Assembly: GCF_028435365.1 (NCBI RefSeq)
Contig: NZ_JAGTJJ010000017.1
Coordinates: 62,001 to 126,000 of the forward strand
Source of the DNA: Polyangium jinanense
GTDB lineage: Bacteria; Myxococcota; Polyangia; Polyangiales; Polyangiaceae
DNA: 64,000 nt
Direction of reading: 5' to 3'
Part shown: in pieces, positions 24,798-33,335 of the stretch
Position numbering within the stretch: position 1 is the first letter of the stretch
Layout of the letters: the number at the start of each line of letters is the position of its first letter
The notes under the pieces: generated by a model
Database searches by the model: none
The model's input: only the letters and a program-made list of their open reading frames with translations
What the model was told of the DNA's origin: nothing
Position numbers and translations under genes: made by a program

Positions 24798-25910
24798 CTA
24801 CGGGCGCCGTATAGTCGCCTCGCGCCCGCCTGCTGCATGCCGCGCCGCGCCGCCCCCTGGCCCTCCGGCGAGCGCCTCCTCGATCGCCGCGATGAACACC
24901 CGCGCGCTCGAAGGCCGATCCTCCGGCCGCTTGCAGAGCGCCCGCACCACGAGCTCCACCAACGCCCGCGGGATCCCCGCTTCTGGCGCCGCATCACAAG
25001 GCGCGATCGGCGGCTCGTGCACGTGTTTGGCCATCACCCGCGCCGCATCCCGCTCGACGAACGGGGGCCTGCCCACGAGCATCTGGTAAAGGAGCGCGCC
25101 CACCGCATAGAGGTCGCTCCGCGCATCCACCGGCTCGCCCCGCGCCTGCTCCGGGGACATGTACCGCGGCGTACCGACGGGACCGCTCCCCCACCCGAGC
25201 GCCGCCTCCTTCGGATCACGCGGCGGAAGCCCCAGGTCCGCGAGCCCGAAATCGAGCAGCTTTCCCGCCTCCGCGCCGCCTTCGAGGCGCGCGATGAACA
25301 CGTTGTCGGGCTTCAGATCCCGGTGAACGATCCCCTTCTCGTGCGCCTCGGCCAGCGACGTGAGCGCGTGTGTCGCGAGCCGCGTCGCCTCCGCGATCGA
25401 GAGCCGCCCTTCCCGACGCAGCCGGACGCCGAGCGGCTCGCCTTCGAGCATCTCCATCACGAGGAACCGCGACACCGTCGGCGAGACGAGCGCGTCCTCG
25501 CCGCCGTGCACGATCTCGCCCACGTCGAGCACCTGCACCGTGTGCGGCGAACGCAGCATCGAGAGGACCCGCGCCTCTCGATCGAGCCGCGAAAGCGCCC
25601 GCGTGCCGAGCCCTCGATCCCCACGAAACACCTTCACCGCGACGTCCTGCCCCCGCGTCACGTCCCGCGCCCGGTACACCGCCCCCATCGAGCCCGCGCC
25701 GATCCGACCGAGCACCACGTACCGCCCCGCGATCGTCATCCCGAGGAACGGATCTCCATCCGCGTCGGCGAGGACCGACGCGGCGACGAGCGCGAACCCA
25801 TCGCGCGGGCAAAACACGAGCGGAGTCGTCCCTTTGGCCGCCTCGGGTTTCGGTTCCCGGCAGCGCGGGCAAACGAGCCCGGTCAAAGACCGCAGCGCGG
25901 GCCTCCCCAT
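24798..25910 (-). CDS. Ser/Thr protein kinase with N-terminal zinc ribbon
   Basis: The protein has 370 residues from ATG 25910. Residues 14-37 hold CPRC and a later CPRDG, a short zinc-ribbon-like start. The Hanks-type kinase domain spans about 62-350: Gly loop GRIGAGSMGAVY, Lys93 (VAVKVF), catalytic loop GIVHRDLKPDNVF, LLDFGLADLG, and GTPRYMSPEQARGEPVDARS for the activation segment. All catalytic residues are present. No transmembrane helix follows, so this is a cytosolic PknB-type kinase. The start overlaps the stop of the small membrane protein by one base (TGATG), and the giant TPR gene follows 28 bases later. The kinase probably phosphorylates or regulates that scaffold. Confidence 0.92.
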   Translation of the reverse strand: MGRPALRSLTGLVCPRCREPKPEAAKGTTPLVFCPRDGFALVAASVLADADGDPFLGMTIAGRYVVLGRIGAGSMGAVYRARDVTRGQDVAVKVFRGDRGLGTRALSRLDREARVLSMLRSPHTVQVLDVGEIVHGGEDALVSPTVSRFLVMEMLEGEPLGVRLRREGRLSIAEATRLATHALTSLAEAHEKGIVHRDLKPDNVFIARLEGGAEAGKLLDFGLADLGLPPRDPKEAALGWGSGPVGTPRYMSPEQARGEPVDARSDLYAVGALLYQMLVGRPPFVERDAARVMAKHVHEPPIAPCDAAPEAGIPRALVELVVRALCKRPEDRPSSARVFIAAIEEALAGGPGGGAARHAAGGREATIRRP

Positions 25911-26185
25911 CAGCGGAGCTTGCAGGCGTACTCGCCCACCAAGACGAACGCACGCCGGCAGACCACGTCCACGGTCCGCTTCGGCGTCACCATCTCGAAC
26001 GTCTGCCCGAACGGCGTCCGCTCGAGCCGCGTCACCTGCGCGCGGCAGTTCGGCCCCTGCTCCCCGCACGCCACCGCCGCGGCCGCGCGCTCGACCTCGC
26101 TGTTGTCCGCCATCACGTTCACCGCGGCGGAGACGCTGAACAAGACGCAGAGGACGAAGATCGTGATCTGCCCGGCGCGCTTCAT
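25910..26185 (-). CDS. small membrane-anchored or exported protein
   Basis: This 91-residue protein starts at ATG 26185. One N-terminal hydrophobic helix (ITIFVLCVLFSVSAAVNV) could be an uncleaved anchor or a signal peptide. The rest is a small polar domain with four cysteines (CGEQGPNCRAQ; VDVVCRRAF; YACKL), probably two disulfides outside the cytoplasm. No family is recognised. Its TGA overlaps the kinase start (TGATG), so translation is coupled. It could be an extracytoplasmic input for the soluble kinase, but nothing in the sequence proves this. Confidence 0.68.
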   Translation of the reverse strand: MKRAGQITIFVLCVLFSVSAAVNVMADNSEVERAAAAVACGEQGPNCRAQVTRLERTPFGQTFEMVTPKRTVDVVCRRAFVLVGEYACKLR

Positions 26186-26252
26186 GACCGCGCATCCTAG
26201 CAGCGGATGGACACGCCGCGCCCGGGATCCGAGCCCTCGGCGCGCCTCTCTC

Positions 26253-27191
26253 TCAGAGCTTGATCCCGCCGTTTTGAATCGGCTCGAAGCTCTGCCGCCG
26301 CGTCTCGTACTTCCCGCGCACGAATGCGCCGAGCACGGGTGCCATGTTCGCCGGCACGTCCTCGTCCCACTCGCCGCCGTCGATCGCGTCGCGCGGATAG
26401 AGATCCGGCGCGAGCAGGAAAAAGCCCGGCACACGCTCGTGCGGCATCTTGAGCCCCGTCAGGTCCTCGTCGAACGCGTCGATGTCCACGCGGACGAGCC
26501 GCACATGCGCGAGCGCCGTCTGCATGAGCGGATTCCCGAGCGACGACGACAAGCTGCGACACGAGACGCACTCGTTCTTCGTCGTCATCACGACGATCGT
26601 CTCGCCCGCCGCGGCCGCGGCCGCGCGCTCCTTCGCGAGCTCCTGCGAGAGCGACGACACCGACACGCCCACGTCCACGACCGTGACCGTGCCCTCCTTG
26701 CGGACCATCGTCTCTTTCTGGAAAACCGGCACGGCCTTGGAGGGCGGCGACGCGGGATCCGTGGTGTCCACCGCTCCCTCGGGCGGCGACGCGGTGTCCC
26801 CGACCGTCACGACGTTGGCGATCGACGCGAGCTGCGCCTCGTGGCTCCGCTCCATCGTCCACACGCCAAACGCGATGGCCGCGCCCCAGGCCACCGTCAG
26901 GCAAATCCCGAGCCCCATTCCCAGCGTTGCCAGGACATACCCGCGGCGCTCGGCGCCCACGCCGGCGTGCTCCCGACGCGCGGCCCAGCCGAAGACGATG
27001 GCGGCGACCGAGCCCAGCGGTCCGCCCACGAACGGCGCCAGGATCGACGTCAAGGCCAGCGTCGAGAGCGGCTTTTTTTGGGGTGGCCTCGGCCCCCGCA
27101 GGTACGGGTCCGAGAGCGGAGGGAGCTCCGTCGGGCCCTCGGCTCGGGCGACGCGCGAAAGCGCGGACCTCGGGGAAATGGCCTCGCTCAC
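26253..27191 (-). CDS. membrane protein with thioredoxin-like C-terminal domain
   Basis: The protein has 312 residues. The N-terminal 40 residues are Pro/Arg-rich and cytoplasmic. Two hydrophobic segments (about 45-70 and 86-110, LALTSILAPFVGGPLGSVAA and GMGLGICLTVAWGAAIAFGV) resemble a DUF4190-type hairpin. Then a linker leads to an alpha/beta domain with C208-V-S-C211 (TIVVMTTKNECVSCRSL) and a closing cis-Pro-like loop (HERVPGFFLL), as in thioredoxin/DsbD-type domains. The CxxC would lie outside the cytoplasm if the two helices form a hairpin with both ends in, so topology is uncertain. It is the first gene of the likely kinase/TPR operon, 67 bases upstream of the small protein. Confidence 0.68.
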   Translation of the reverse strand: MSEAISPRSALSRVARAEGPTELPPLSDPYLRGPRPPQKKPLSTLALTSILAPFVGGPLGSVAAIVFGWAARREHAGVGAERRGYVLATLGMGLGICLTVAWGAAIAFGVWTMERSHEAQLASIANVVTVGDTASPPEGAVDTTDPASPPSKAVPVFQKETMVRKEGTVTVVDVGVSVSSLSQELAKERAAAAAAGETIVVMTTKNECVSCRSLSSSLGNPLMQTALAHVRLVRVDIDAFDEDLTGLKMPHERVPGFFLLAPDLYPRDAIDGGEWDEDVPANMAPVLGAFVRGKYETRRQSFEPIQNGGIKL

Positions 27192-27318
27192 CCACGAATT
27201 CTAGCGCCTAATCTCGCTTACGCTTGCAAACCAAGGATGGACGGAATGAAGCGTCCCGCCCGTGCAGAAGGGATACGCCAACCCCCCACGCAGCGTGGTA
27301 GGAGGAAGGTGCGCTCTC

Positions 27319-28497
27319 ATGATCGAACCGGCCCGCTCCTCCGTCTTTCCCCGAGCCCCGGCCGCCCGGCTCGTGTCCGTGACGATCGGTGACTACCAGG
27401 CGCTCGGCAACAGCACGATCGAGCTCGCGATCGCCGCGCGCCGCACCGTGCTCCACGCGAAGGGCGGATCCCTCGCGTCCTTGCTCGTGCAGGGCATCGC
27501 CGAAGGCGCGCACATCGCCGTCCACGCCCTGAGCGACCCGGAAAAACCTCGCCACTTCCGCTGCGAGTTCGAGGGCGACGCCGGCGAGCACCTCGTCTAC
27601 GCCTACGACCGTCGTTTCCACGATCTCGAGGACGACGACGAGCCCTTCCCGCCCTCGATGCGCTGGGAAGAACACGCAGCCCGCACGGACGAAGCGAACG
27701 TGGATCTCTGGACGGTGCGCGATCGACGCGCCGTCTTCGGCGACGGCAGCCGCATCTCGCTGCCCTCGGGCGTCGGCGCGCTCGCGCTCGCGGGCGAGTC
27801 CGCCGATCGCGTGCCCGAGGACGCACGCCGCATCCGCGCCTACCTCGAAGGCATCCGCTGGCTCGGCCTCGCCCTCTCGCGCCCGCCGATCGAGGATCGC
27901 GCGGTCGTCACGCTCACGGGTCGATCGGGCGTCCTCTGGACCTCGCGTGGCCTCGACGCGCGCCTGCTCTCGCTCGCGTCGACGCTCGTCATCTGGTTCG
28001 AGCTCTACCGCGAGCGGTACAACAAGGTCGTCGAGCTCTGCCAGCGCATCGGCGCGGCGGGCGAGCTCGCGGTACAGATCACGCGTGACCCGTCCGCGCG
28101 CACGGACGTCGCGCCGCAGGATCGCGCCAGCATCACGTTCGAGGGCGTGGATTTCGGACGTCTGTCCGACACCGTGATCCGCAGACTCGAGCTGCTCGTC
28201 GCGCTCGTGGATCCGGAGTCGACGGCGCTGCTCCTCGAGGAGCCCGAGGTCTCCGCGGTCCCCGGCAAGATCGGCGCGCTGCTCGAGGTGATCGAGGCTT
28301 GCGCCGATCACCGGCAGATCATCGTCTCGACGAAGTCGCCGCACGTGGTCGACTGGGCGCGCCCCGAAGAGCTCCGGCTCGTCGAGACAAACCGGTATCG
28401 TGACCTCTCCGTGCGCAGCCTCGACTTCACCGAGCTCAGCGCCGCGCAGGCCCACGTCGCGGCCGGCGGCAAGCTGTCGGCGTTCCTCGCGTCCTGA
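27319..28497 (+). CDS. AAA/ABC-type ATPase-like protein with degenerate P-loop
   Basis: The protein has 392 residues from ATG 27319, about 10 bases after GGAGGAAGG. The layout matches AAA_21/OLD-type SMC-like ATPases. Residues 18-60 are the N-terminal strand-loop-helix, and residues 303-345 contain Walker B LLLEEPE plus the switch region IIVSTKSPHVVDWARPEEL. In place of the P-loop GxNGSGKS the sequence reads VLHAKGGSLASLL (residues 44-56), so the nucleotide-binding Lys is missing or displaced. It may have lost hydrolysis and act as a structural partner. It shares a divergent region with the thioredoxin-like gene; no partner nuclease or toxin is adjacent. Confidence 0.7.
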   Translation: MIEPARSSVFPRAPAARLVSVTIGDYQALGNSTIELAIAARRTVLHAKGGSLASLLVQGIAEGAHIAVHALSDPEKPRHFRCEFEGDAGEHLVYAYDRRFHDLEDDDEPFPPSMRWEEHAARTDEANVDLWTVRDRRAVFGDGSRISLPSGVGALALAGESADRVPEDARRIRAYLEGIRWLGLALSRPPIEDRAVVTLTGRSGVLWTSRGLDARLLSLASTLVIWFELYRERYNKVVELCQRIGAAGELAVQITRDPSARTDVAPQDRASITFEGVDFGRLSDTVIRRLELLVALVDPESTALLLEEPEVSAVPGKIGALLEVIEACADHRQIIVSTKSPHVVDWARPEELRLVETNRYRDLSVRSLDFTELSAAQAHVAAGGKLSAFLAS

Positions 28498-28589
28498 TCG
28501 ATCACGCGCGTCGACGCGTCCGAACGCTCGTCACGTGCGTGTGCAGGGCCCGCCACGCGCGTGCGCTCGAACGACACGTTCTGCCGCGC

Positions 28590-29951
28590 TCAGGGGATGC
28601 AGCTCGACTCGAGCGTGCGCAGGACCGCGCGCTTCGTGCTCACGCCACCACTCATCGGCTCGGCCCACAGGAAACCCATGCGCGGGCCGGCCGGCGTGAC
28701 CGCTGCCGGATCCTTCACCGCGCCCGTCCCGTCGCTGACCCGCATGCCCGTCGCCGACGGCTCGCCGCTCTCCGAGAGCTTCACCGCGAGGACCTGATCG
28801 TCCTTGCCGCCCTCCTGACCGAGGAACACGACGAGCGCGCCATCGCCGATCGGCGCGAGCGCCGGGGCCCGGCCGCGCCCGACCAGCCACGTCTTTTCGC
28901 CGGGACGCGCCGCCGCGTCGACCGCGCGCGCGAGGATCTTGTCGCCCTCGATCCACACGGCCATCGCGCCTTTCGTCGTGGCCACGAGGTTCACGCGTTC
29001 GCGCGCGGGCGCGCCGGCCGGCGGGGCTGCCGCGAGGGTGTAGGCCTCGTCGATCTCCTTGCCCGCGAGATCGAAGCGCGACACGACGATCCGCCCGTCT
29101 CCCTCGTGCCAGGCGAGCGTGTAACCGGTTCCATCCGCGGCGACGGCGGGCCTGCGCGGCTCGTGGGCGTGGTGCGTCGCGCCGAGCGCCTGCACGGCCG
29201 GCGCGGCAGCGTCCGTCGGGGCGAACTGGAACAGTCCGAGCTGCGCCTTCTCCATGTTGAACGGCGCCACCGCCACGATCGCTCCTGCGGGCGTCGCGGC
29301 GAGCGCCACGTCGTCCGCGTTCGCGGCGTTCACCGTGCTGAGGTGCTCGATCACGGGCGCGGGCGAGGTCTCCCAGCGCGGCTTCGTGTACGCGAGGCCG
29401 TCGGCGTCGAACCACACGAGCGTCCAGCCCGCGCCGTTTGCGAACATCCGCGGCGCCGTCTCGTTCGCCGTCCCGATGCCGCGCGCCCGCGCCACCTGCT
29501 TCGCGTCGAGGGCGAACCCTGCGAAGGCGAGCTGCGCGCCCGGCTTGTTCGCGGCGAGCTTAATGAGCCAGGCGGCGGCGATCGCCCCCTCTTGCCCTGC
29601 GGCCGTCACCTCGCCGCGCTGCAGGTACGTCGCGATCTCCCCGGTCTGCGCCTTGCACGCCTCGGTCTGCGCGGCTGCGACGAACGAGGACACGCCGGAG
29701 CCCACGGGCTCGCTCGGCGGAGGCGGAGCTTGCACCGAGCTCGCCGAGGTCGTGGGCGGATCCGCGGCGGCGCTCGTCGCGACCGACGCACTCGGCGCGA
29801 CCGAAGCGCTCGGGGCTGGCGTGGCGCCGCCTTCCGTCTTCCGTTGCCCGCACCCGGCGGGAGCGAGGCCGAGGACCAGGCTCATCGTGACGCCGACGAA
29901 CCCGAGGGGCCACGCGCCGGTCGCGATCTCTGGGGAGCGAATCTGCTTCAT
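28590..29951 (-). CDS. beta-propeller-like lipoprotein
   Basis: The 453-residue protein starts at ATG 29951 after GGCGGGG. The lipobox ends at Cys34 (LGLAPAGCGQRK). It is followed by an Ala/Ser/Pro linker (PSASVAPSASVATSAA), then repeated strands such as GWTLVWFDADGLAYTKP, GYTLAWHEGDGRIVVSRFD and GAMAVWIEGDKILARAV. The repeats are about 45-60 residues apart and similar in pattern to the second half of the MopE-type lipoprotein at 6.2 kb, which suggests a beta-propeller. An internal helical part (TEACKAQTGEIATYLQRGEV) precedes it. It is probably an outer-membrane or periplasmic surface protein; no ligand is evident. Confidence 0.72.
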   Translation of the reverse strand: MKQIRSPEIATGAWPLGFVGVTMSLVLGLAPAGCGQRKTEGGATPAPSASVAPSASVATSAAADPPTTSASSVQAPPPPSEPVGSGVSSFVAAAQTEACKAQTGEIATYLQRGEVTAAGQEGAIAAAWLIKLAANKPGAQLAFAGFALDAKQVARARGIGTANETAPRMFANGAGWTLVWFDADGLAYTKPRWETSPAPVIEHLSTVNAANADDVALAATPAGAIVAVAPFNMEKAQLGLFQFAPTDAAAPAVQALGATHHAHEPRRPAVAADGTGYTLAWHEGDGRIVVSRFDLAGKEIDEAYTLAAAPPAGAPARERVNLVATTKGAMAVWIEGDKILARAVDAAARPGEKTWLVGRGRAPALAPIGDGALVVFLGQEGGKDDQVLAVKLSESGEPSATGMRVSDGTGAVKDPAAVTPAGPRMGFLWAEPMSGGVSTKRAVLRTLESSCIP

Positions 29952-30091
29952 CCCCGCCGAGCCCCCCGGCGCGCCATGCGACATTGGATCAACCTCGACA
30001 AGGCCGGCACCTGATCCACGAAGAGGGACCACGGCAGCCTATCCCATCAAGCGAAGTCGCGATCCCTCAATGTGTTTTCGCTTACGAACAG

Positions 30092-30175
30092 TGCGAAGAA
30101 GAGGACTTGAACCTCCACGCCCTTGCGGGCACTGGAACCTGAATCCAGCGCGTCTGCCAATTCCGCCATCTTCGC
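30092..30175 (-). tRNA. tRNA-Leu (anticodon CAG)
   Basis: Read on the minus strand the gene starts GCGAAGA at 30175 and ends TCTTCGC plus discriminator A at 30092. This gives a 7-bp acceptor stem, a D arm (TGGCGGAATTGGCAGACGC), an anticodon stem CTGGA/TCCAG with loop TTCAGGT (anticodon CAG), a long variable arm (TGCCCGCAAGGGCG, class II as expected for Leu) and the T arm GGTTCAAGTCC. CCA is not encoded. An 85-nt class II tRNA is typical for Leu. Confidence 0.97.
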
Positions 30176-30232
30176 GTGATGCCTTCCCGTGAAGGACATC
30201 GATCCGCCGGCCGTTCGGCCAGCGGGGGCGTA

Positions 30233-30262
30233 TAGATAGATCGGCTGAAGCCCTGTGCGCAA
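30233..30262 (-). promoter_or_regulatory. candidate sigma-70-type promoter for tRNA-Leu
   Basis: On the minus strand TTGCGC (30262-30257) is followed after 18 bases by TATCTA (30238-30233). A transcript from here would carry a leader of about 50 bases before the tRNA 5' end. The boxes match the vegetative consensus only partly. Confidence 0.35.
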
Positions 30263-30533
30263 GGACGATTTTCGCTTTTCGTCTCCATCACGCCGGGCGC
30301 CCCGAAGCGCCGCGAAAAACCGCACTGCGCGCCCCTCCAGAGCGCTCGCTCCTTGCCGAGCACGCCTGCACGTGCGCGTCCGCCACACGGGCGCGGCACC
30401 GTACGTGCTCCGCGAAACCCCGATGGCGAGGCGCGAGCACCTTGGGTCTCCGGCGGTCGCTCGTGCTGCGACCGGCGGTCCGCTCGGTGTTGCGAGCGTC
30501 CCTGCCTCACCCCCCGATCGGAGGAGCCTCTTC
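30263..30533. other. gene-free leader region
   Basis: Between the tRNA promoter region and the receiver gene no ORF with matching codon bias or homology was seen. The reading frame upstream of GTG 30534 stays open but shows irregular third positions and Arg-rich translation, so it is not taken as coding. The last 15 bases hold GGAGGAG, the ribosome-binding site for the receiver gene. Confidence 0.5.
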
Positions 30534-30911
30534 GTGCCGAGGAAGAAGATCGTCGTCGTGGAGGACGACCCCGAGCTCCGGGATCTCGAGACCTTCCTGC
30601 TCGGCGCCGAGGGCTACGACGTCGTCGGCGTCGCCGATGGCATCGATGCCGCTGCGATCGTCAAGCGCGAGCATGCCGACCTCGTCCTGCTCGACCTCAT
30701 GCTGCCGGGCAAGGATGGCAACGCGGTCCTCGAAGAGCTGGCGGCCGAGCCCGAGACGCGGCCCACGCCCGTGATCGTCGTCTCCGCGTTTCTCGCGCAG
30801 CTCCGCCTCACGCCGCAGGTCCGCCGCGTCCTCTCGAAGCCGTTCGACGTGAGTGATCTCCTCGACGCCGTCGCGCGCGAGGTCGAGCGTCCCCGCGAAG
30901 AGGTGGTTTGA
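30534..30911 (+). CDS. single-domain response regulator
   Basis: This 125-residue protein starts at GTG 30534 after GGAGGAG, with spacing about 8. It is a lone receiver: acidic pair EDD at 10-12, phospho-acceptor Asp54 (LVLLDLMLPGKDGN), Ser/Thr region VIVVSAF and Lys near 104 (VLSKPFD). No output domain follows, so it acts by protein-protein contact or in a phosphorelay. Its TGA overlaps the ATG of the glucosidase gene by one base (TGATG), so the two are co-translated. Coupling of a CheY-like receiver with a glycogen-type enzyme is unusual and may reflect control of storage polysaccharide use. Confidence 0.88.
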   Translation: MPRKKIVVVEDDPELRDLETFLLGAEGYDVVGVADGIDAAAIVKREHADLVLLDLMLPGKDGNAVLEELAAEPETRPTPVIVVSAFLAQLRLTPQVRRVLSKPFDVSDLLDAVAREVERPREEVV

Positions 30912-33196
30912 TGAACGGTCCTCACGACGCCGGATCTGCGCGCGGCCTCGCGCTCCCCGTCGACCTCGACGCTCCTGCTCCCTCGCCCGCGCCGCAGCCG
31001 AACAAGCCTACCGGCATCGTCTCGCTCGACGCACCGCCGTCTGCGCGTGACATCCGCGACGCCACCCTCCTCAAAGAAGGCGACCTCTTCCTCCTCACGG
31101 ACGCCGAGGGCAACGTCCCGCGCAAGAACCGCGAGGGTTACGGCCTCTACCTCGGCGACACGCGTTTCTTGAGCAGCTACGAGCTCGCCATCCAGGGCCT
31201 CCGTCCGACGATCCTCCTCTCCAGCGACCACGCGCACTTCCTCGGCGCGCAGGTCCTCACGAACCCGAACCTCGTCACGCCCGAGGGCCAGGCCGTCCAC
31301 GAGCAGACCATCCAGATCCGCCGCTACCGCCTCGTTCGACCCACCGAGGTCAGCGAGTCGCTCACGTTCCAGAACTACAACCGCTTCCCCGTCACGCTCG
31401 ACGTCGAGCTCCACTTCGAGGCCGACTTCTCCGACATGTTCGAGGTCCGCGGCATCGTGAAGGGCGCGCGCAAGGGCAAACCTCACGCGCCCGAGCACAT
31501 GCCGAACGTCCTCAGCTTCCGCTACGACGGCGCCGACGGCCTCGCGCGTCGCACCGAGGTCCGCTTCGATCCCACGCCCGACAGACTCGCGTCGTGCACC
31601 GCGAGCTACCGCATCGAACTCCGCCCGGGCGGCTCCACGTGCATCACGATCGGCGTCAGCGTCGACGCCTCGCCGATGATGAACACGAACGGCCCTTCGG
31701 CTCCGCGCCGCGCACTCACGGGCTACAAGCAGTGGCTCGCGGGCCAGGTCGGCGTCGAGACGAGCAACAGCCTCTTCAACGCGGTCTTCGCGAAGGCGCG
31801 CAGCGACCTTCGTGTCCTGCTCTCCGGCGATCCCGACGCGCCCTTCATCGCGGCGGGCATCCCCTGGTACGCGTGCCTCTTCGGGCGCGACACGATCATC
31901 ACGGCGCTCCTCTACCTTTGGATCTCCGCCGAGCCTGCGCGCCAGGCGCTCCGCTTGCTCAACCGCCACCAGGGCAGCCGCGACGACCCCGCGCGTGACG
32001 AGGAACCTGGCAAGGTCATGCACGAGCTTCGCCGCGGCGAGCTCGCGCGCCTCGGCGTCGTCCCCTTCTCGCCGTACTACGGCACCGTCGACGCGACGCC
32101 CCTCTGGATCATCCTCCTCGCCGAGTACTACCGCGCGACCGGCGATCTCGATCTCGTCCGCGAGCTCCGCCCGAACCTCGACGCCGCGCTCCTCTGGATG
32201 GATCGCTACGGCGATCACGACGGCGACGGCTTCCTCGAGTACGCGTGTCGCTCCGACGCAGGCCTCGTCAACCAGGGCTGGAAGGACTCCACCGACGCGA
32301 TCACGCATCCCGACGGCACCCTCGCCGAACCTCCGATCGCGCTCGTCGAAGTGCAGGCCTACGCCTACGCGAGCCGCCGCGCCGCGGCCCGCATCTACCG
32401 TGCGCTCGGCGATCCCGCGCGCGCCACCTCCGAGGAGCTACGCGCCGCCGCGCTCCGCGACGCCATCGACGCGGCCTTCTGGATGCCTGCGGAGAACACG
32501 TACGCCATCGCGCTCGACCGCGACAAACGGCAAGTCGCGACCGTCTCTTCGAACGCGGGCCATGCGCTCTGGGCCGGCGCCGTCCCGCACGCGCGCGGCG
32601 AGCTCATGGCGCGACGCCTCATGGAAGAGGACCTCTTCTCTGGCTGGGGCATCCGCACCCTCTCCACGCGCGCGGCTCGGTACAACCCCACGGGCTACCA
32701 CCTCGGCACTGTCTGGCCGCACGACAACGCCCTCATCGCGCTCGGCTTCAAACGCTACCGCCAGGAGCCTCTCGCCCTCGAGCTCGTCACCGCGCTCTTC
32801 GAGGCTGCGCAGCACTTCCCTGCGTACCGCATGCCCGAGCTCTTCTGCGGCTTCGCGCGCAGCGCCTTCGCCGTCCCCGTCCGTTATCCCGTCGCGTGCA
32901 GCCCCCAGGCCTGGGCCGCGGCTTCTTGGGCGACCCTCCTCGCCTCTCTCCTCGGCCTCTCTCCCAACGCGCCGGGCAACGAGCTTCGGATCGTCCGCCC
33001 CACCCTTCCTCGCTGGCTCCACTGGGTCGAGGTCAAGCGCCTCTCGGTCGGCCGTGGGGAAGTCGACCTTCGGTACCAGCGTGTGGAAGAGCATACTGCC
33101 GTGGACGTCGCTGCGATGCGGGGAGATGTACGGGTGACTTTCGTGGACACCTGGGAAGAGGACGGGACGTACCCACCCAACCCTTCGAATCCGTGA
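30911..33196 (+). CDS. glycogen-debranching-type amylo-alpha-1,6-glucosidase
   Basis: The protein has 761 residues, ATG 30911. Residues 50-330 fit the GDE N-terminal beta-domain (DLFLLTDAEGNVP, YGLYLGDTRFLSSYEL, ESLTFQNYNRFPV). Residues 330-750 form an (alpha/alpha)6 barrel. Key segments are WYACLFGRDTIITALLYLW, YGDHDGDGFLEYACRS, LVNQGWKDSTDA, GYHLGTVWPHDNALIALG and the C-terminal CSPQAWAAAS, signatures of the bacterial GDE_N_bis/amylo-1,6-glucosidase family. It likely hydrolyses alpha-1,6 branches or glucosides in the cytoplasm; no signal peptide is present. Substrate specificity cannot be read from sequence. It is coupled to the upstream receiver. Confidence 0.9.
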   Translation: MNGPHDAGSARGLALPVDLDAPAPSPAPQPNKPTGIVSLDAPPSARDIRDATLLKEGDLFLLTDAEGNVPRKNREGYGLYLGDTRFLSSYELAIQGLRPTILLSSDHAHFLGAQVLTNPNLVTPEGQAVHEQTIQIRRYRLVRPTEVSESLTFQNYNRFPVTLDVELHFEADFSDMFEVRGIVKGARKGKPHAPEHMPNVLSFRYDGADGLARRTEVRFDPTPDRLASCTASYRIELRPGGSTCITIGVSVDASPMMNTNGPSAPRRALTGYKQWLAGQVGVETSNSLFNAVFAKARSDLRVLLSGDPDAPFIAAGIPWYACLFGRDTIITALLYLWISAEPARQALRLLNRHQGSRDDPARDEEPGKVMHELRRGELARLGVVPFSPYYGTVDATPLWIILLAEYYRATGDLDLVRELRPNLDAALLWMDRYGDHDGDGFLEYACRSDAGLVNQGWKDSTDAITHPDGTLAEPPIALVEVQAYAYASRRAAARIYRALGDPARATSEELRAAALRDAIDAAFWMPAENTYAIALDRDKRQVATVSSNAGHALWAGAVPHARGELMARRLMEEDLFSGWGIRTLSTRAARYNPTGYHLGTVWPHDNALIALGFKRYRQEPLALELVTALFEAAQHFPAYRMPELFCGFARSAFAVPVRYPVACSPQAWAAASWATLLASLLGLSPNAPGNELRIVRPTLPRWLHWVEVKRLSVGRGEVDLRYQRVEEHTAVDVAAMRGDVRVTFVDTWEEDGTYPPNPSNP

Positions 33197-33335
33197 GGTT
33201 TTCCGGCCTTGGCGCCGCTCCTCCCACCTTCACGCACCCGAGCAAGCTCCCTCCCTTCATTTTTTCCGATGTCCGTACAGCCTTCGATGCATACCTTCCC
33301 GGCTCCCTCGTCCAAGTCTGCCAGGAGGTCTACCC

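Noticed and set aside
19766..24814. Plus-strand ORF opposite the giant TPR gene
   Set aside because: It is antisense to a clear TPR protein and rich in Arg/Leu/His, as expected from complementary high-GC codons.
30082..30510. Minus-strand ORF with RRWRNWQTRW-like segment
   Set aside because: This is the translated shadow of tRNA-Leu and its flank; the tRNA structure is complete, so the frame is not a gene.
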